Origin: Azospirillum cavernae
Lineage (GTDB): Bacteria > Pseudomonadota > Alphaproteobacteria > Azospirillales > Azospirillaceae
Direction: 5' to 3'
Length of the DNA: 64,000 bases
NCBI RefSeq assembly: GCF_003590795.1
Contig: NZ_QYUL01000003.1
Span: 124,001 to 188,000 of the forward strand
Shown one piece after another: positions 26,785-40,849 of the stretch. Positions within the stretch are counted from its first letter, which is position 1, and every line of letters starts with the position of its first letter. The notes below the pieces were generated by a model. It did not search any database. It saw nothing but the letters and a program-made list of their open reading frames with translations, and was not told where the DNA came from. Position numbers and translations under genes: made by a program.

Positions 26785-28038
26785 TCAGGCAGCCAGCAGC
26801 TCGGCCAGCGCGCGGGCCACCACCAGCGTCGCCTTGCGCAGATCGTCCAGCTTCAGCTTTTCGTCGGCGCGGTGGCCGTTGGCCTCCAGCAGGTCGCGCG
26901 GCCCGGCGCCATAGAGGATGGTCGGAATCCCGGCCTCCGAATAATGGCGGGCGTCGGTGTAAAGCGGGATGCCGTTCTGGCCGACCGGCTGGCCCAACAC
27001 CGCTTCGGCGTGGCGGGCGAACAAGGCGGCCAGACGCGGCGCGTCGCCGACCGAGGTGAAGGGCCGGGCCAGCAAAATCCGGCGAACGCCGACCCGGATG
27101 CCCTCATAGCCGGAAGCGGCCTGTTCGATCAGGGCGCGCAGACCGGCCTCGACCTCCGCCGGATTTTCCTCCGGGATCATGCGGCGGTCCAGGCGGAAGG
27201 TGACGCGGTCGGGCACGACGTTGGTGTTGATGCCGCCCTGGATCAACCCGACGGTCAACGACGGGCAGGTGATGCCGACGGTGTTGGAAAGCCGCTTGGC
27301 GAGTTCGGGGCGATGGGCGTAAAGGGCGGACAGCACGCCGTTGGCGGCCTCCAGCGCGTCGAACCCGGTGTCGGGGCGGGCGGCGTGGGCGGATTTGCCA
27401 TCGACCTGCACCTCCAGATGCAGGCAGCCGTTGTGCGCCGTCACCACCGAATAGGCGAAGCTGGCCGACACGGCGTAGTCGGGCTTTGACAGGCCCTGGT
27501 CGAGCAGCCATTTCGGCCCGATCTCGCCCCCGGCCTCCTCGTCATAGGTCAGGTGCAGTTCGACGCTTCCGCCCAGCGGCGCGCCGGACGCGATCAGGGC
27601 CTTCAGCGCGAAGGCGTAGGTGGCGAAATCGGATTTCGACACGGCGACGCCGCGCCCATACATGAAACCGTCGCGGATCTCCGCGCCGTAGGGATCGCTC
27701 GACCAGCCTTCGCCGGGCGGCACAACGTCGCCATGGGCGTTCAGCGCCACGGTGGGGCCGTCGCCGAAGCGGTGGCGAACGATCAAATTGGTGGCGCTGA
27801 CCATGCCGTTCGCCCGCACCAGATCGGCGGGGACCGGGTGGCGTTCGACGGAAAAGCCCATCGCTTCCAGCAGTTCCGCCGCGCGGACGGCGTGGGGGGC
27901 GCAGTCGCCGGGCGGGTTGTCGGACGGAACCTTGACCAACTCCGCCAGAAAGCGGGTTTCGGCGTCAAAGCTGTCATCGACGGCGGCGGCCAGGGCGGCG
28001 GCCAGGGCGGAGACAGGGGCGGCGTTCGGGGCGGTCAT
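26785..28038 (-). CDS. M20-family amidohydrolase (ArgE/DapE-like)
   Basis: Zinc-dependent deacylase of 417 residues. Metal ligands are in [14 protein letters not shown] (near 98), DEEAGGEIG (near 166) and the final histidine in ANGHRADEK; the dimerisation domain sits in between. It resembles acetylornithine deacetylase/succinyl-diaminopimelate desuccinylase. Its ATG overlaps the stop of the upstream allantoate amidohydrolase-like gene (ATGA, 28035-28038), so the two work together. That context favours an N-acyl or N-carbamoyl substrate in nitrogen salvage over arginine synthesis. Substrate not determined. Confidence 0.82.
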   Translation of the reverse strand: MTAPNAAPVSALAAALAAAVDDSFDAETRFLAELVKVPSDNPPGDCAPHAVRAAELLEAMGFSVERHPVPADLVRANGMVSATNLIVRHRFGDGPTVALNAHGDVVPPGEGWSSDPYGAEIRDGFMYGRGVAVSKSDFATYAFALKALIASGAPLGGSVELHLTYDEEAGGEIGPKWLLDQGLSKPDYAVSASFAYSVVTAHNGCLHLEVQVDGKSAHAARPDTGFDALEAANGVLSALYAHRPELAKRLSNTVGITCPSLTVGLIQGGINTNVVPDRVTFRLDRRMIPEENPAEVEAGLRALIEQAASGYEGIRVGVRRILLARPFTSVGDAPRLAALFARHAEAVLGQPVGQNGIPLYTDARHYSEAGIPTILYGAGPRDLLEANGHRADEKLKLDDLRKATLVVARALAELLAA

Positions 28039-29285
28039 GAGCGGCGATCCGATGCGGGCTGAAAATGGTCAACGAAATGGGCAAGCGCGCGGACGCCCTG
28101 CTCGGCGTCGGCGGCGGTGATGCGTTCGGCGGGGTTGTGGGAGATCCCCCGCTCGCACCGGACGAACAGCATGGCGATGTCGGTCAACGCCGCCATCGCC
28201 ATGGCGTCATGCCCGGCTCCGCTCGGCAATTCCGGGGCCTCAAGCCCCAGGGCGCGGGCGGAGGCGGCCAACTGCGCCATCAAGGCGGGGCAGCAGGCGA
28301 CGGCGGGGCTGTCGTGCAGCGGTTCGATGGCGATGGCGACGCCGCGCTGGTCGGCGATGGCCTCCAGCCGGGCGCGGACGGCGGCGACCCGCTCCAATCG
28401 CAGGGCGTCGCGGTCGGCGCGCAAATCAATGGTGAAGCGGACGCGCCCGGCGATGACGTTGGTGGCGCCGGGGGTCGCCTCGATCCGCCCGACCGTGCCG
28501 ACCAAGCGTTCCTGCCCCGAACAGAGGCTTTCCACCGCCAGGATCATCTCGGCGGACGCCGCCAGCGCGTCGCGGCGCAGGGTCATCGGCACGGTTCCGG
28601 CGTGCCCGGCGAATCCCTCCACCGTCACCGCCAACCGGGTGGCCCCGGCGATCGCGGTGACGATGCCGACCGGCTGGCCCAACGCCTCCAGCACCGGCCC
28701 CTGTTCGATGTGCAACTCGACATAGCCCAGAACGCGGTCGGGCGCGTGGGCGGCGCTGGCCCAGGCGGCGGGGTCGAGGCCGAAGGCGGCCAGGGCGTCG
28801 GCCAGACGGAGTCCGTCGGCGTCGCGGCTGTCCAAAACCGCCGGGTCGAAGGTTCCGGCGATGGCGCGGCTGCCGATCAGGGTCGATTGAAAGCGCACCC
28901 CCTCTTCGTCGCCAAAGCCGATGACCTCGATGGCGAAGGGCAGGCGGCGCCCGCGCGCGTGGAGATCGGCGACCACGGCGACGCCCGACAGCACGCCCAA
29001 CATGCCGTCATATTTTCCGGCGTCGCGCACGGTGTCGAGGTGCGAACCGATCAACAAAGCGGGGAGGCCCGGCGTCTCGCCCTCGTACCGGCCGATGATG
29101 TTGCCCAGCGCGTCTTCGCGCGTGACCATCCCGGCCTCCGCCATCCAGGCGGCGACCAGATCGTTGGCGCGGCGGTGTTCCGGGGTCAAATAATGGCGCG
29201 ACAGCCGCCCATCCTCGGCGCTGATCGCCGCCAGCGCCTCGCTGCGGTCGAGAAGGGTTTGGCCGGAAAGCGGGGGGTGAGGCAT
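28035..29285 (-). CDS. Allantoate amidohydrolase/N-carbamoyl-amino-acid hydrolase family protein
   Basis: Member of the AllC/HyuC branch of M20 metallopeptidases, 416 residues. Visible motifs: IGSHLDTVRDAGKYDG (near 76), GFGDEEGVRF (near 127), ELHIEQGPVLEALG (near 193), FAGHAGTVPM and the C-terminal SGAGHDAMAMA and CERGISHNPAE. These define enzymes that remove carbamoyl or ureido groups, such as allantoate, ureidoglycine or N-carbamoyl-beta-alanine. First gene of a two-gene operon with the M20 hydrolase downstream. Role in purine or pyrimidine nitrogen salvage is likely; which ureide is not clear. Confidence 0.87.
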   Translation of the reverse strand: MPHPPLSGQTLLDRSEALAAISAEDGRLSRHYLTPEHRRANDLVAAWMAEAGMVTREDALGNIIGRYEGETPGLPALLIGSHLDTVRDAGKYDGMLGVLSGVAVVADLHARGRRLPFAIEVIGFGDEEGVRFQSTLIGSRAIAGTFDPAVLDSRDADGLRLADALAAFGLDPAAWASAAHAPDRVLGYVELHIEQGPVLEALGQPVGIVTAIAGATRLAVTVEGFAGHAGTVPMTLRRDALAASAEMILAVESLCSGQERLVGTVGRIEATPGATNVIAGRVRFTIDLRADRDALRLERVAAVRARLEAIADQRGVAIAIEPLHDSPAVACCPALMAQLAASARALGLEAPELPSGAGHDAMAMAALTDIAMLFVRCERGISHNPAERITAADAEQGVRALAHFVDHFQPASDRRS

Positions 29286-29464
29286 CGGGCGGGAATCCGG
29301 GACACGCGGGGTGAGGAGCCATCATACGCCCGCCGCTTTCCCCGCCCCTAGCCCCGATGCCGTGAAGACAGTTTCAAAGAATCCCGAAGCCCCTTTCCTT
29401 TGCGGGGCCAAGTCTTGGCTGTTGCAAGTTGTCTATGACTTAGGAGAGACTATCTCAAAGTCAC

Positions 29465-29496
29465 GGGCGCGCGCATTCTGTCAAAGAACGCGCGCC
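29465..29496. repeat. Stem-loop upstream of a small gene
   Basis: GGCGCGCG (29466-29473) and CGCGCGCC (29489-29496) are perfect inverted copies, extended on the inside by TTCT/AGAA after a two-base bulge. It sits about 85 bp before the 86-residue gene. No T-run, so a terminator is not supported; an operator or leader structure is possible. Confidence 0.4.
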
Positions 29497-29578
29497 GCAG
29501 AGCAGCAAAACGCTGTTTATTGTGCAAGTGCGAAAAGCGCGAGGCAAAAGCAAACCGCAATTCTTGGGGAGGGACGCC

Positions 29579-29839
29579 ATGATTCCATTCGAGAATGCAT
29601 CGCCGGTGTCTGGACGATTCTCGTTCATCACCACCGCCGCGCAAATGGCCCAAGCGCAAACCCTGGCGGGTTGGATCACAATCATCGCCGAGGATCGCGG
29701 CCTGGACGAACGGACGCTCGCCGCCACCACCGACCTGGACATCGAGGATGTCCGCGCCATCCTGGGCGGCGTCGTGCTGATGATCCCGCTGAGTGTGCTG
29801 GATCAGGCGCTGTGCCGGTTGGAGGGGCGGCGGCACTGA
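29579..29839 (+). CDS. Small hypothetical protein, possibly HTH-like
   Basis: An 86-residue protein that I do not recognise. The ATG at 29579 has a strong ribosome site (GGGGAGGGA). The middle (ITIIAEDRGLDERTLAATTD followed by LDIEDVRAILGG) has the spacing of a helix-turn-helix (helix, short turn, second helix), and the rest is hydrophobic helix. No toxin-like partner is on the same strand. It is followed by a strong bidirectional terminator. A weak DNA-binding assignment is only a guess. Confidence 0.55.
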   Translation: MIPFENASPVSGRFSFITTAAQMAQAQTLAGWITIIAEDRGLDERTLAATTDLDIEDVRAILGGVVLMIPLSVLDQALCRLEGRRH

Positions 29840-29861
29840 ACCCGCGCGGCGTTTTGGGCAT

Positions 29862-29899
29862 GAAAAAGGGCGGCGCGTGGTTTCGCGCCGCCCTTTTTC
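29862..29899. terminator. Bidirectional intrinsic terminator
   Basis: GAAAAAGGGCGGCGCG (29862-29877), loop TGGTTT and CGCGCCGCCCTTTTTC (29884-29899) make a perfect 16-bp stem flanked by A-run and T-run. It terminates both the small plus-strand gene ending at 29839 and the minus-strand gene ending at 29917. Confidence 0.9.
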
Positions 29900-29916
29900 A
29901 CAAGGAAAGCGCTCGC

Positions 29917-30126
29917 TCAGGCGACGGCCAGCACGTCCAGATAGATGTTCGCCGGGGCGGTCAGGTGGATGCGGTACAGCATCCCGGCCTGATCGACGAG
30001 AATGTCGGACACCGGGTTCTTGGCGGACAGATCGGTGACGGCGGCCCGCACGTTGCGCGGCAGGTCGTCCACGGCGATCTCGCGGTATCCGCCCTTGTTG
30101 GAAAGCTTAACGGTCTTGTTGCCCAT
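29917..30126 (-). CDS. Small hypothetical protein (69 residues)
   Basis: Encodes a soluble 69-residue protein that begins MGNKTVKLSNKGGYREIAVD and ends ANIYLDVLAVA. The middle reads as alternating strands and one helix, so a compact alpha/beta fold is plausible. I do not recognise the family. The ATG at 30126 is preferred; an upstream start would add 25 residues. Good terminator at its end and high-GC codon use support a real gene. Confidence 0.55.
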   Translation of the reverse strand: MGNKTVKLSNKGGYREIAVDDLPRNVRAAVTDLSAKNPVSDILVDQAGMLYRIHLTAPANIYLDVLAVA

Positions 30127-30287
30127 GATGAGGCGCTCGATTCCAAACGATGATGTGAGGGGGTAAAGGTCGCGGGACAATGATCTCGTGTGGTTAAGCA
30201 AAGGTTAAGCTTTCTCTGCGGTGAACCGCCATCGGCGCAGGCCAGCCACGCGGACTCCGCACGGAGTCGCCATGGATGATGCGTTCC

Positions 30288-30914
30288 TCAACTGACGCCC
30301 AGATAGCGGCCCGGCTTGTGGTTGATCGCCAGCAGAAGATTGACGATGGCCGCCCCGACCACCGACAGGACCAGTTGATCGGGGGCCAGGACGAAAAAGG
30401 CGGCGGCCAAAATCGCCAGATCGACGCCAAGCTGGAAATACCCGGCGCGGACGCCGTGCCGCTCTTGCAGATAGATCGCCAGAATGTTGATGCCGCCCAG
30501 CCCGGTGCGGTGGCGGAACAGCATCAGCAGGCCGGTGCCGAACAGCCCGCCGCCGATCACCGTGGCGTAGACCGGATGAATGTGGTCGACGTGGATCCAA
30601 TCCCCGGTCAGCCGCGAAAACAGCGTGACCAGCCCAACGGCGATCACCGTGCGCAGGGTGAACATCCAGCCCAGCCGTTTCCAGGCCAGCGCGTAAAAGG
30701 GGATGTTGACCAGAAAGAACAGCGTGCCGAACTCCAGCCGCGTGACGTAGCTGAGCAGCAACGCCACCCCGGCGACGCCGCCGGTCAACAGCATGGTCTT
30801 GGTGTACAGCATCATGCCCAACGCGATGAACAGCGTGCCAAGCAGCATCGCCAGCGCATCCTCGTAGAGCCGGTGGCGCTCGACCGGCGCGGGGGAAAGG
30901 ACAGCGTCAACCAT
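30288..30914 (-). CDS. YitT-family inner-membrane protein
   Basis: A 208-residue protein with about five or six hydrophobic spans. The segment MLLTGGVAGVALLLSYVT, then IPFYALAWKRLG and the glycine-rich HRTGLGGINILAIYLQER, are characteristic of the YitT membrane domain. Function of the family is unknown. It lies 144 bp downstream of glpK on the same strand and could be read through from the glycerol operon, but nothing in the sequence links it to glycerol. Confidence 0.85.
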   Translation of the reverse strand: MVDAVLSPAPVERHRLYEDALAMLLGTLFIALGMMLYTKTMLLTGGVAGVALLLSYVTRLEFGTLFFLVNIPFYALAWKRLGWMFTLRTVIAVGLVTLFSRLTGDWIHVDHIHPVYATVIGGGLFGTGLLMLFRHRTGLGGINILAIYLQERHGVRAGYFQLGVDLAILAAAFFVLAPDQLVLSVVGAAIVNLLLAINHKPGRYLGVS

Positions 30915-31058
30915 GGCGGGGATCCGGTTCAGCCGAAACGTCGGGTGTGCGACGCAGCAAACCCTGGACCGGAGGGGCGAGTCAATCCTTCACCACACAA
31001 CGCCATCGGGAACGCCGACGTCCCTTGTCCCGGACGTCGGCGCCCCGGCATGGGGTGG

Positions 31059-32549
<1,491 letters not shown>

Positions 32550-32584
32550 GGGTGCTTCCCCCTGGAATGGCGTCTTGTCGCTTA

Positions 32585-32740
32585 TACCCTCTCCCGTTCC
32601 GGGAGAGGGAGGGGACCCGCGCGCAAGCGTGGGGAGGGTGAGGGGTGGTTCAACGATCACGCCCCAGGGATTCGCCGACGCAACCCCTCACCCTTCCCGC
32701 TTTGCGGGCCCCTTCCCTCTCCCGAAACGGGAGAGGGAGA
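32585..32740. repeat. G/C-rich palindromic repeat, copy 3 (variant)
   Basis: Left half starts ACCCTCTCCCGTTCCGGGAG and runs to GGGGAGGGTGAGGGGT. The right half ACCCCTCACCCTTCCCGCTT continues to CCCTCTCCCGAAACGGGAG. It shares the CCCTCTCCCG...GGGAGAGGG hairpins and overall size with the other copies but the core differs, so it is a distinct subtype. It lies inside the glycerol operon, between glpV and glpK. Confidence 0.8.
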
Positions 32741-32829
32741 ACAATGAAAAACGGGGCGGCGGCGGGCCGCCGCCCCCAGGTTAACCCCCGGCGCAACCAG
32801 GAGGGTGAACCGTCAACCGCAACCCGTCG

Positions 32830-34617
<1,788 letters not shown>

Positions 34618-34687
34618 GATTCCTCCCACTTGGATCAAATCTTGGTTGGCCGAGAGAGCTTCTTTGGTAATCGCCGGTTCGGCGTCT

Positions 34688-34966
34688 TCAGCCGAACCGG
34701 ATGACGAGGGCAGTCCACACCAGGGAGACGCCGAAGGCCCCCCACAGCGCGGCATCGGTCGCCGCCAGCCATCCCAGATGGATGAAGGCGCTGCCCAGAA
34801 GTCCGATGAAAAGACGGTCGCCCCGGGTGGTGCGCATCGGCAGGAAGCCCTTGGCCTCCACCGTCGGCGACACCAGTTCCCACACGGTCATCAAGACCAG
34901 CATGGACGCGATCCCGGTGAAAAAGAGGGCGGTCGGCAGGGTCCACGCCATCCATTCAAAATTCAT
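34688..34966 (-). CDS. glpU: Small membrane protein GlpU (DUF2160)
   Basis: A 92-residue protein with two hydrophobic helices, around residues 7-29 and 55-88 (ALFFTGIASMLVLMTVWEL; FIHLGWLAATDAALWGAF). It matches the small DUF2160 membrane subunit always encoded in rhizobial-type glycerol ABC operons. Its exact function in the transporter is not known; loss of it affects glycerol uptake in the rhizobial system as far as I recall. It lies 16 bp after glpQ. Confidence 0.88.
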   Translation of the reverse strand: MNFEWMAWTLPTALFFTGIASMLVLMTVWELVSPTVEAKGFLPMRTTRGDRLFIGLLGSAFIHLGWLAATDAALWGAFGVSLVWTALVIRFG

Positions 34967-34982
34967 GGTCGCGAACTCCCGA

Positions 34983-35848
34983 TCAAACGCGGCCCAGGGC
35001 GAAGCCCTTGGCGATGTAGTTGCGGACGAACCAGATCACCAACGCGCCCGGCAGGATGGTCAGCACGCCTGCGGCGGCCAGCAACCCCCAATCCATGCCC
35101 GACGCGCTGACCGTTCGGGTCATCGTCGCGGCGATCGGCTTGGCGTTGACCGAGGTCAGCGTGCGGGCCAGCAGCAATTCCACCCAACTGAACATGAAGC
35201 AGAAGAAGGCGGTGACGCCGATCCCGGCGCGGATCATCGGCATGAAGACCGTGGTGAAGAAGCGCGGGAAGCTGTAGCCGTCGATGTAGGCCATCTCGTC
35301 GATTTCACGCGGCACGCCGGACATGAAGCCTTCCAAAATCCACACCGCCAGCGGCACGTTGAACAGGCAATGGGCGAGCGCCACGGCGATGTGCGTGTCG
35401 AACAGGCCGACTTCCGAATAAAGCTGGAAGAAGGGCAGCAGGAAGACGGCGGGCGGGGCCATCTTGTTGGTCAGCAGCCAGAAGAACACATGCTTGTCGC
35501 CGATGAAGCGGTAGCGTGAGAAGGCGTAGGCGGCGGGCAACGCCACCAGCAGCGAAATCACCGTGTTCAGCGTGACGTAATAGATCGAGTTGATGTAGCC
35601 GCTGTACCAGCTCGGATCGGTGAAGATGGTGATGTAATTGTGGAGCGTCGGCGTGTGCGGGTACAGCGTCAGCCCGGCCAGGATCTCCTCGTTCGTCTTG
35701 AAGGACATGTTGACCATCCAATAGATGGGCAGCATCAGGAAGACGATGTAGGCGATCAGGATGATGGTCCGGCGCGACACCCGCGCCGAGGAGCGGCGCA
35801 TGTTGGCGGGGGAGGCCAGAGAGCCGGGGGCGAGAACGGCGGCCTTGC

Positions 35849-35852
<4 letters not shown>
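34983..35852 (-). CDS. glpQ: Glycerol ABC transporter permease GlpQ
   Basis: Inner-membrane permease of 289 residues with six spans, of the MalG/UgpE type. The EAA-loop that meets the ATPase is seen as EIDEMAYIDGYSFPRFFTTV, and the end is FVRNYIAKGFALGRV. The N-terminus is cytoplasmic with IAYIVFLMLPIYWMVNMSF as the first helix. ATG 35852 overlaps the glpP stop (35849-35852), so permease subunits are made in step. A much longer open frame upstream is only the overlapping glpP coding region. Confidence 0.93.
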
Positions 35853-36724
<872 letters not shown>

Positions 36725-36736
36725 GGCTCCGGCTCC

Positions 36737-37834
<1,098 letters not shown>

Positions 37835-37846
37835 GATGTCAGCGCC

Positions 37847-38950
37847 TCACGCGATGTTGCGCAGCATGCCGCGCCGTCCCAGCGGAGCGGCGACAAGCGC
37901 GCCCGCCGTGGAAAAGACGAAGATGCGGTCGGGGTCGGCGTAGACCTGGATCTCGGACCCGATGGGGTGGGTGTGGACGCCGTCCTCCCGCGCGATCAGC
38001 GTGGTGGAGCCGTGGCGCAGATGGATGAAGGTTTCCGATCCGCTGATTTCCGACAATTCGACCCGGCCCGTGATCGGGACCAGCCGGTCGGAGCGGCGCA
38101 GAACCGTCAGATGATTGGCGCGGATGCCGACGCGGCAGGGACCGGCGGGCAGGTTGCGGTCGTGCGCCGACAAAGGCAGGCTGGTGCCGTCGCTGAGCGC
38201 CACGCGGTCGTTGGTGAGGATCGCCTCCAGCACATTCATCGGCGGGTCGCTGAACACCGACGCGCATTCCTCGGTCACGGGAGACTGGAAGACGTCGCTG
38301 GTCGGGCCGGTCTGCAACAGGCGGCCTTCGTGCAGCACCGTGACGGCGCCGCCCAGGATCAACGCCTCTTGCGGTTCGGTGGTGGCGTAGACGACGGTGG
38401 TCTTGCCGTCGGCGAAGATGTCGCGCAGCTCGGCGCGCAGCTCCTCGCGCAGCTTGTAATCCAGGTTGACCAGCGGCTCGTCGAGCAGCAACAGACCGGC
38501 GCCCTTGACCAGGGCGCGGGCGATGGCGCAGCGCTGCTGTTGGCCGCCGGACAATTCGGCGGGAAGGCGGGCCAGATAGGGCGTGATGCGCAGCATGTCG
38601 GCGGTGCGGCGGACATGGGCGTCGATGTCGGCGGATGATTTGCCCTGGCGGCGCAGGGGCGACGCGATGTTGTCGAACACCGTCATCGCCGGGTAATTGA
38701 TGAATTGCTGATAGACGATGGCGATGTCGCGATGGCGCACCGAAACGCCGGTCACGTCCTTGCCATTTTCCAGAACCCGCCCCGAACTGGGGGCGTCCAG
38801 ACCGGCCATCAGCCGCATCAACGTGGTTTTGCCGGCCAGCGTGCGGCCCAGCAGAACGTTGAAGGTGCCGGGCTGAAGCGCCAGCGACAGGGGGTGAAGA
38901 TGCAGGTCGGCGCCGACCTTTTTGGTCACGCCTTCAAGGGATACAGTCAC
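37847..38950 (-). CDS. glpS: Glycerol ABC transporter ATPase GlpS
   Basis: ABC ATPase of 367 residues. Walker A is GRTLAGKTTLMRLMAG, the signature ELSGGQQQRCAIARAL, Walker B LLLLDEPLVNLD; the usual His switch region reads VVYATTEPQEAL, so the switch histidine appears replaced. A C-terminal TOBE-like domain follows. The GTG start at 38950 overlaps the glpD stop (38947-38949). Partner of GlpT in the glycerol importer. Confidence 0.92.
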   Translation of the reverse strand: MTVSLEGVTKKVGADLHLHPLSLALQPGTFNVLLGRTLAGKTTLMRLMAGLDAPSSGRVLENGKDVTGVSVRHRDIAIVYQQFINYPAMTVFDNIASPLRRQGKSSADIDAHVRRTADMLRITPYLARLPAELSGGQQQRCAIARALVKGAGLLLLDEPLVNLDYKLREELRAELRDIFADGKTTVVYATTEPQEALILGGAVTVLHEGRLLQTGPTSDVFQSPVTEECASVFSDPPMNVLEAILTNDRVALSDGTSLPLSAHDRNLPAGPCRVGIRANHLTVLRRSDRLVPITGRVELSEISGSETFIHLRHGSTTLIAREDGVHTHPIGSEIQVYADPDRIFVFSTAGALVAAPLGRRGMLRNIA

Positions 38951-40515
38951 CGGAGTCCTCCCATCGACAACCGCCCGGAGGTGCTTTCTGGGGCGGTGGC
39001 CGTTGCGTGTCGGCGCTGGTCGAACCATGCGCCGATGGCGTCCCGGATCGTGGCGTCCAGGTGCAGCCCAAGTTTGGAGCGGCGCCACAAGAAATCGTCG
39101 CCGCTGACGGCGAATTCCTCGGTGGCGGCGTAGGTCAGTTCGGCTTCAAAAACCCCGCCGCCAAAGTCGCGGCCAAGGTCGGACAGCGCGGCGGCCTTGC
39201 CCAGCAACCGCTCGACCCGCGTGCCGTAGGCGCGCGCCAGACGCAGCGCGAGGTCGTCGGGCAGCCAGGGGCGGCGGCGGCGCAAATCGGCCAGGAAGCC
39301 GGTGAAATCGGCGTTGGCGATGTCGCCGCCGGGCAGGGCGAAATCGGCGGTCCAACTGCCGCCCTTGCGGCCCAGCGCGGTCAGCAGCTTGTCGGTCGCC
39401 TCTTCGGCCAAGCGGCGGAAGGTGGTGATCTTGCCGCCGAAGATCGACAGCATCGGCGCTTGACCGGCGGGCGTGTCCATCTCCAGCACGTAATCGCGGG
39501 TGACGGCGGACGCGTTGCCGCTGGCGTCGTCGAACAGCGGGCGAACGCCGCTGTAGCTCCACACCACGTCGTTTTCGGTCACGGGGCGCTTGAAGTAGCG
39601 CGACACCGCCCGGCACATGTAGGTGACTTCGTCAGGGCTGATCGTCACCGCGCCGGGATCGCCGGTGTAATCCAGGTCGGTGGTGCCGATCAGGGTGAAT
39701 TTGCCCTCATAGGGGATGGCGAAGACGATGCGGCGGTCGTCATTCTGGAAGATGTAGGCGTGATCGCCGTCATACATCTTCGGCACGACGATGTGGCTGC
39801 CCTTGACCAGACGAACCGACTTGTCGACCGTCGCGCCGGTGCGGCGGCTGATGACGTCGCGCACCCAGGGGCCGGCGGCGTTGACCAGTGCGCGGGCGCG
39901 CACCGTGCGGGTTTCGCCGCTGTCGGTGTTGACCAGGGTCGCCACCCATTCGCCGTTCAGGCGCTGGGCCTTTTCGCAACGGGTGCGCGTCAGGATCTCC
40001 GCGCCGCGTTCCCGCGCGTCGATGGCGTTGAGCACGACCAGACGGCTGTCCTGCACCCAGCAATCGGAATATTCAAAAGCCTTGGTGAATTCGCCGGTCA
40101 GCGGCTTGCCCGCCGGGCTGCGGGTCAGATCGACGCCATGCGACCCGGGCAGCAGATTGCGTTTTCCCAAATGATCGTAAAGGAACAAACCGATGCGCAC
40201 CATCCAGGCCGGACGCATGCCGCTGTCGTGCGGCAGGATGAAGCGCAGCGGCCAAATGATGTGCGGGGCGGCGCGCAACAGCACTTCACGTTCTTGCAAC
40301 GCCTCGCGGACGAGGCGGAATTCGTAATATTCAAGATAGCGCAAACCGCCATGGATCAGCTTTGTGCTGGCCGACGAGGTGGCGCCCGCAAGGTCGCCCT
40401 GTTCGCACAGCACCACCGACAAACCCCGTCCGATCGCGTCGCGGGCGATGCCCGCGCCGTTCACGCCACCGCCGACGATCAGCAGATCCACCGCATCGCT
40501 GGACGCGTTCGTCAT
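38947..40515 (-). CDS. glpD: Aerobic glycerol-3-phosphate dehydrogenase
   Basis: Flavoprotein that oxidises glycerol 3-phosphate to dihydroxyacetone phosphate and passes electrons to quinone at the inner membrane. The 522-residue protein has the FAD-binding VDLLIVGGGVNGAGIARDAI (near 9-28), then TSSASTKLIHGGLRYLEYYE and GTTDLDYTGDP. ATG 40515 has an AGAGGA ribosome site. It is the first gene of the glycerol operon; its promoter region has repeated GlpR-like half-sites. glpS starts in its stop codon. Confidence 0.95.
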   Translation of the reverse strand: MTNASSDAVDLLIVGGGVNGAGIARDAIGRGLSVVLCEQGDLAGATSSASTKLIHGGLRYLEYYEFRLVREALQEREVLLRAAPHIIWPLRFILPHDSGMRPAWMVRIGLFLYDHLGKRNLLPGSHGVDLTRSPAGKPLTGEFTKAFEYSDCWVQDSRLVVLNAIDARERGAEILTRTRCEKAQRLNGEWVATLVNTDSGETRTVRARALVNAAGPWVRDVISRRTGATVDKSVRLVKGSHIVVPKMYDGDHAYIFQNDDRRIVFAIPYEGKFTLIGTTDLDYTGDPGAVTISPDEVTYMCRAVSRYFKRPVTENDVVWSYSGVRPLFDDASGNASAVTRDYVLEMDTPAGQAPMLSIFGGKITTFRRLAEEATDKLLTALGRKGGSWTADFALPGGDIANADFTGFLADLRRRRPWLPDDLALRLARAYGTRVERLLGKAAALSDLGRDFGGGVFEAELTYAATEEFAVSGDDFLWRRSKLGLHLDATIRDAIGAWFDQRRHATATAPESTSGRLSMGGLR

Positions 40516-40849
40516 CGTTCCTCTCCGTGTCGCGCCGCCCCGGCTGGGGGTCGGCTGCTTTCGTTTTGGAACATACAATGTTCGTTAGCGCGTGTGAAGG
40601 AAAATGTTCGTTCAACGGACCATATTTTGACGCTACGCTCAATCCGGGCGTTTGCCTATCGAAAACAGCGGGCGCGAAACGGCGCGTCGCACAGCCTGCG
40701 GCCCCCCGCCCGGCGCGCCGCGCCAACGCCCCGCCGTTGGTGGTAGGCCATTGGCAATGCGTTGAATCGCACAAGAAAAAGCCCCCTTCTTCTCTCGGAA
40801 GACGGGGGCTTCGCGGGGCGTCGCGTCGCGGGATGGCGGGACCGCTTCA
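40516..40849. promoter_or_regulatory. glpD promoter region with putative GlpR half-sites
   Basis: A 334-bp gap. ATGTTCGTT occurs twice, at 40578-40586 and 40604-40612, 26 bp apart. The first overlaps a palindrome GAACAT-ACA-ATGTTC (40569-40583). This half-site matches the left half of the GlpR operator consensus of enterics as I recall it and contains the TTCGTT core of DeoR-family sites. It lies 54-97 bp before the glpD start. The far end holds the terminator of the neighbouring chemoreceptor. Confidence 0.55.
40774..40811 (-). terminator. Intrinsic terminator of the chemoreceptor gene
   Basis: Read on the minus strand, AAGCCCCC, a short inner stem (CTTC/GAAG) and GGGGGCTT followed by TTTCTTGT form a stem with a T-run. 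It lies about 40 bp past the chemoreceptor stop at 40850 and isolates it from glpD. Confidence 0.85.
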
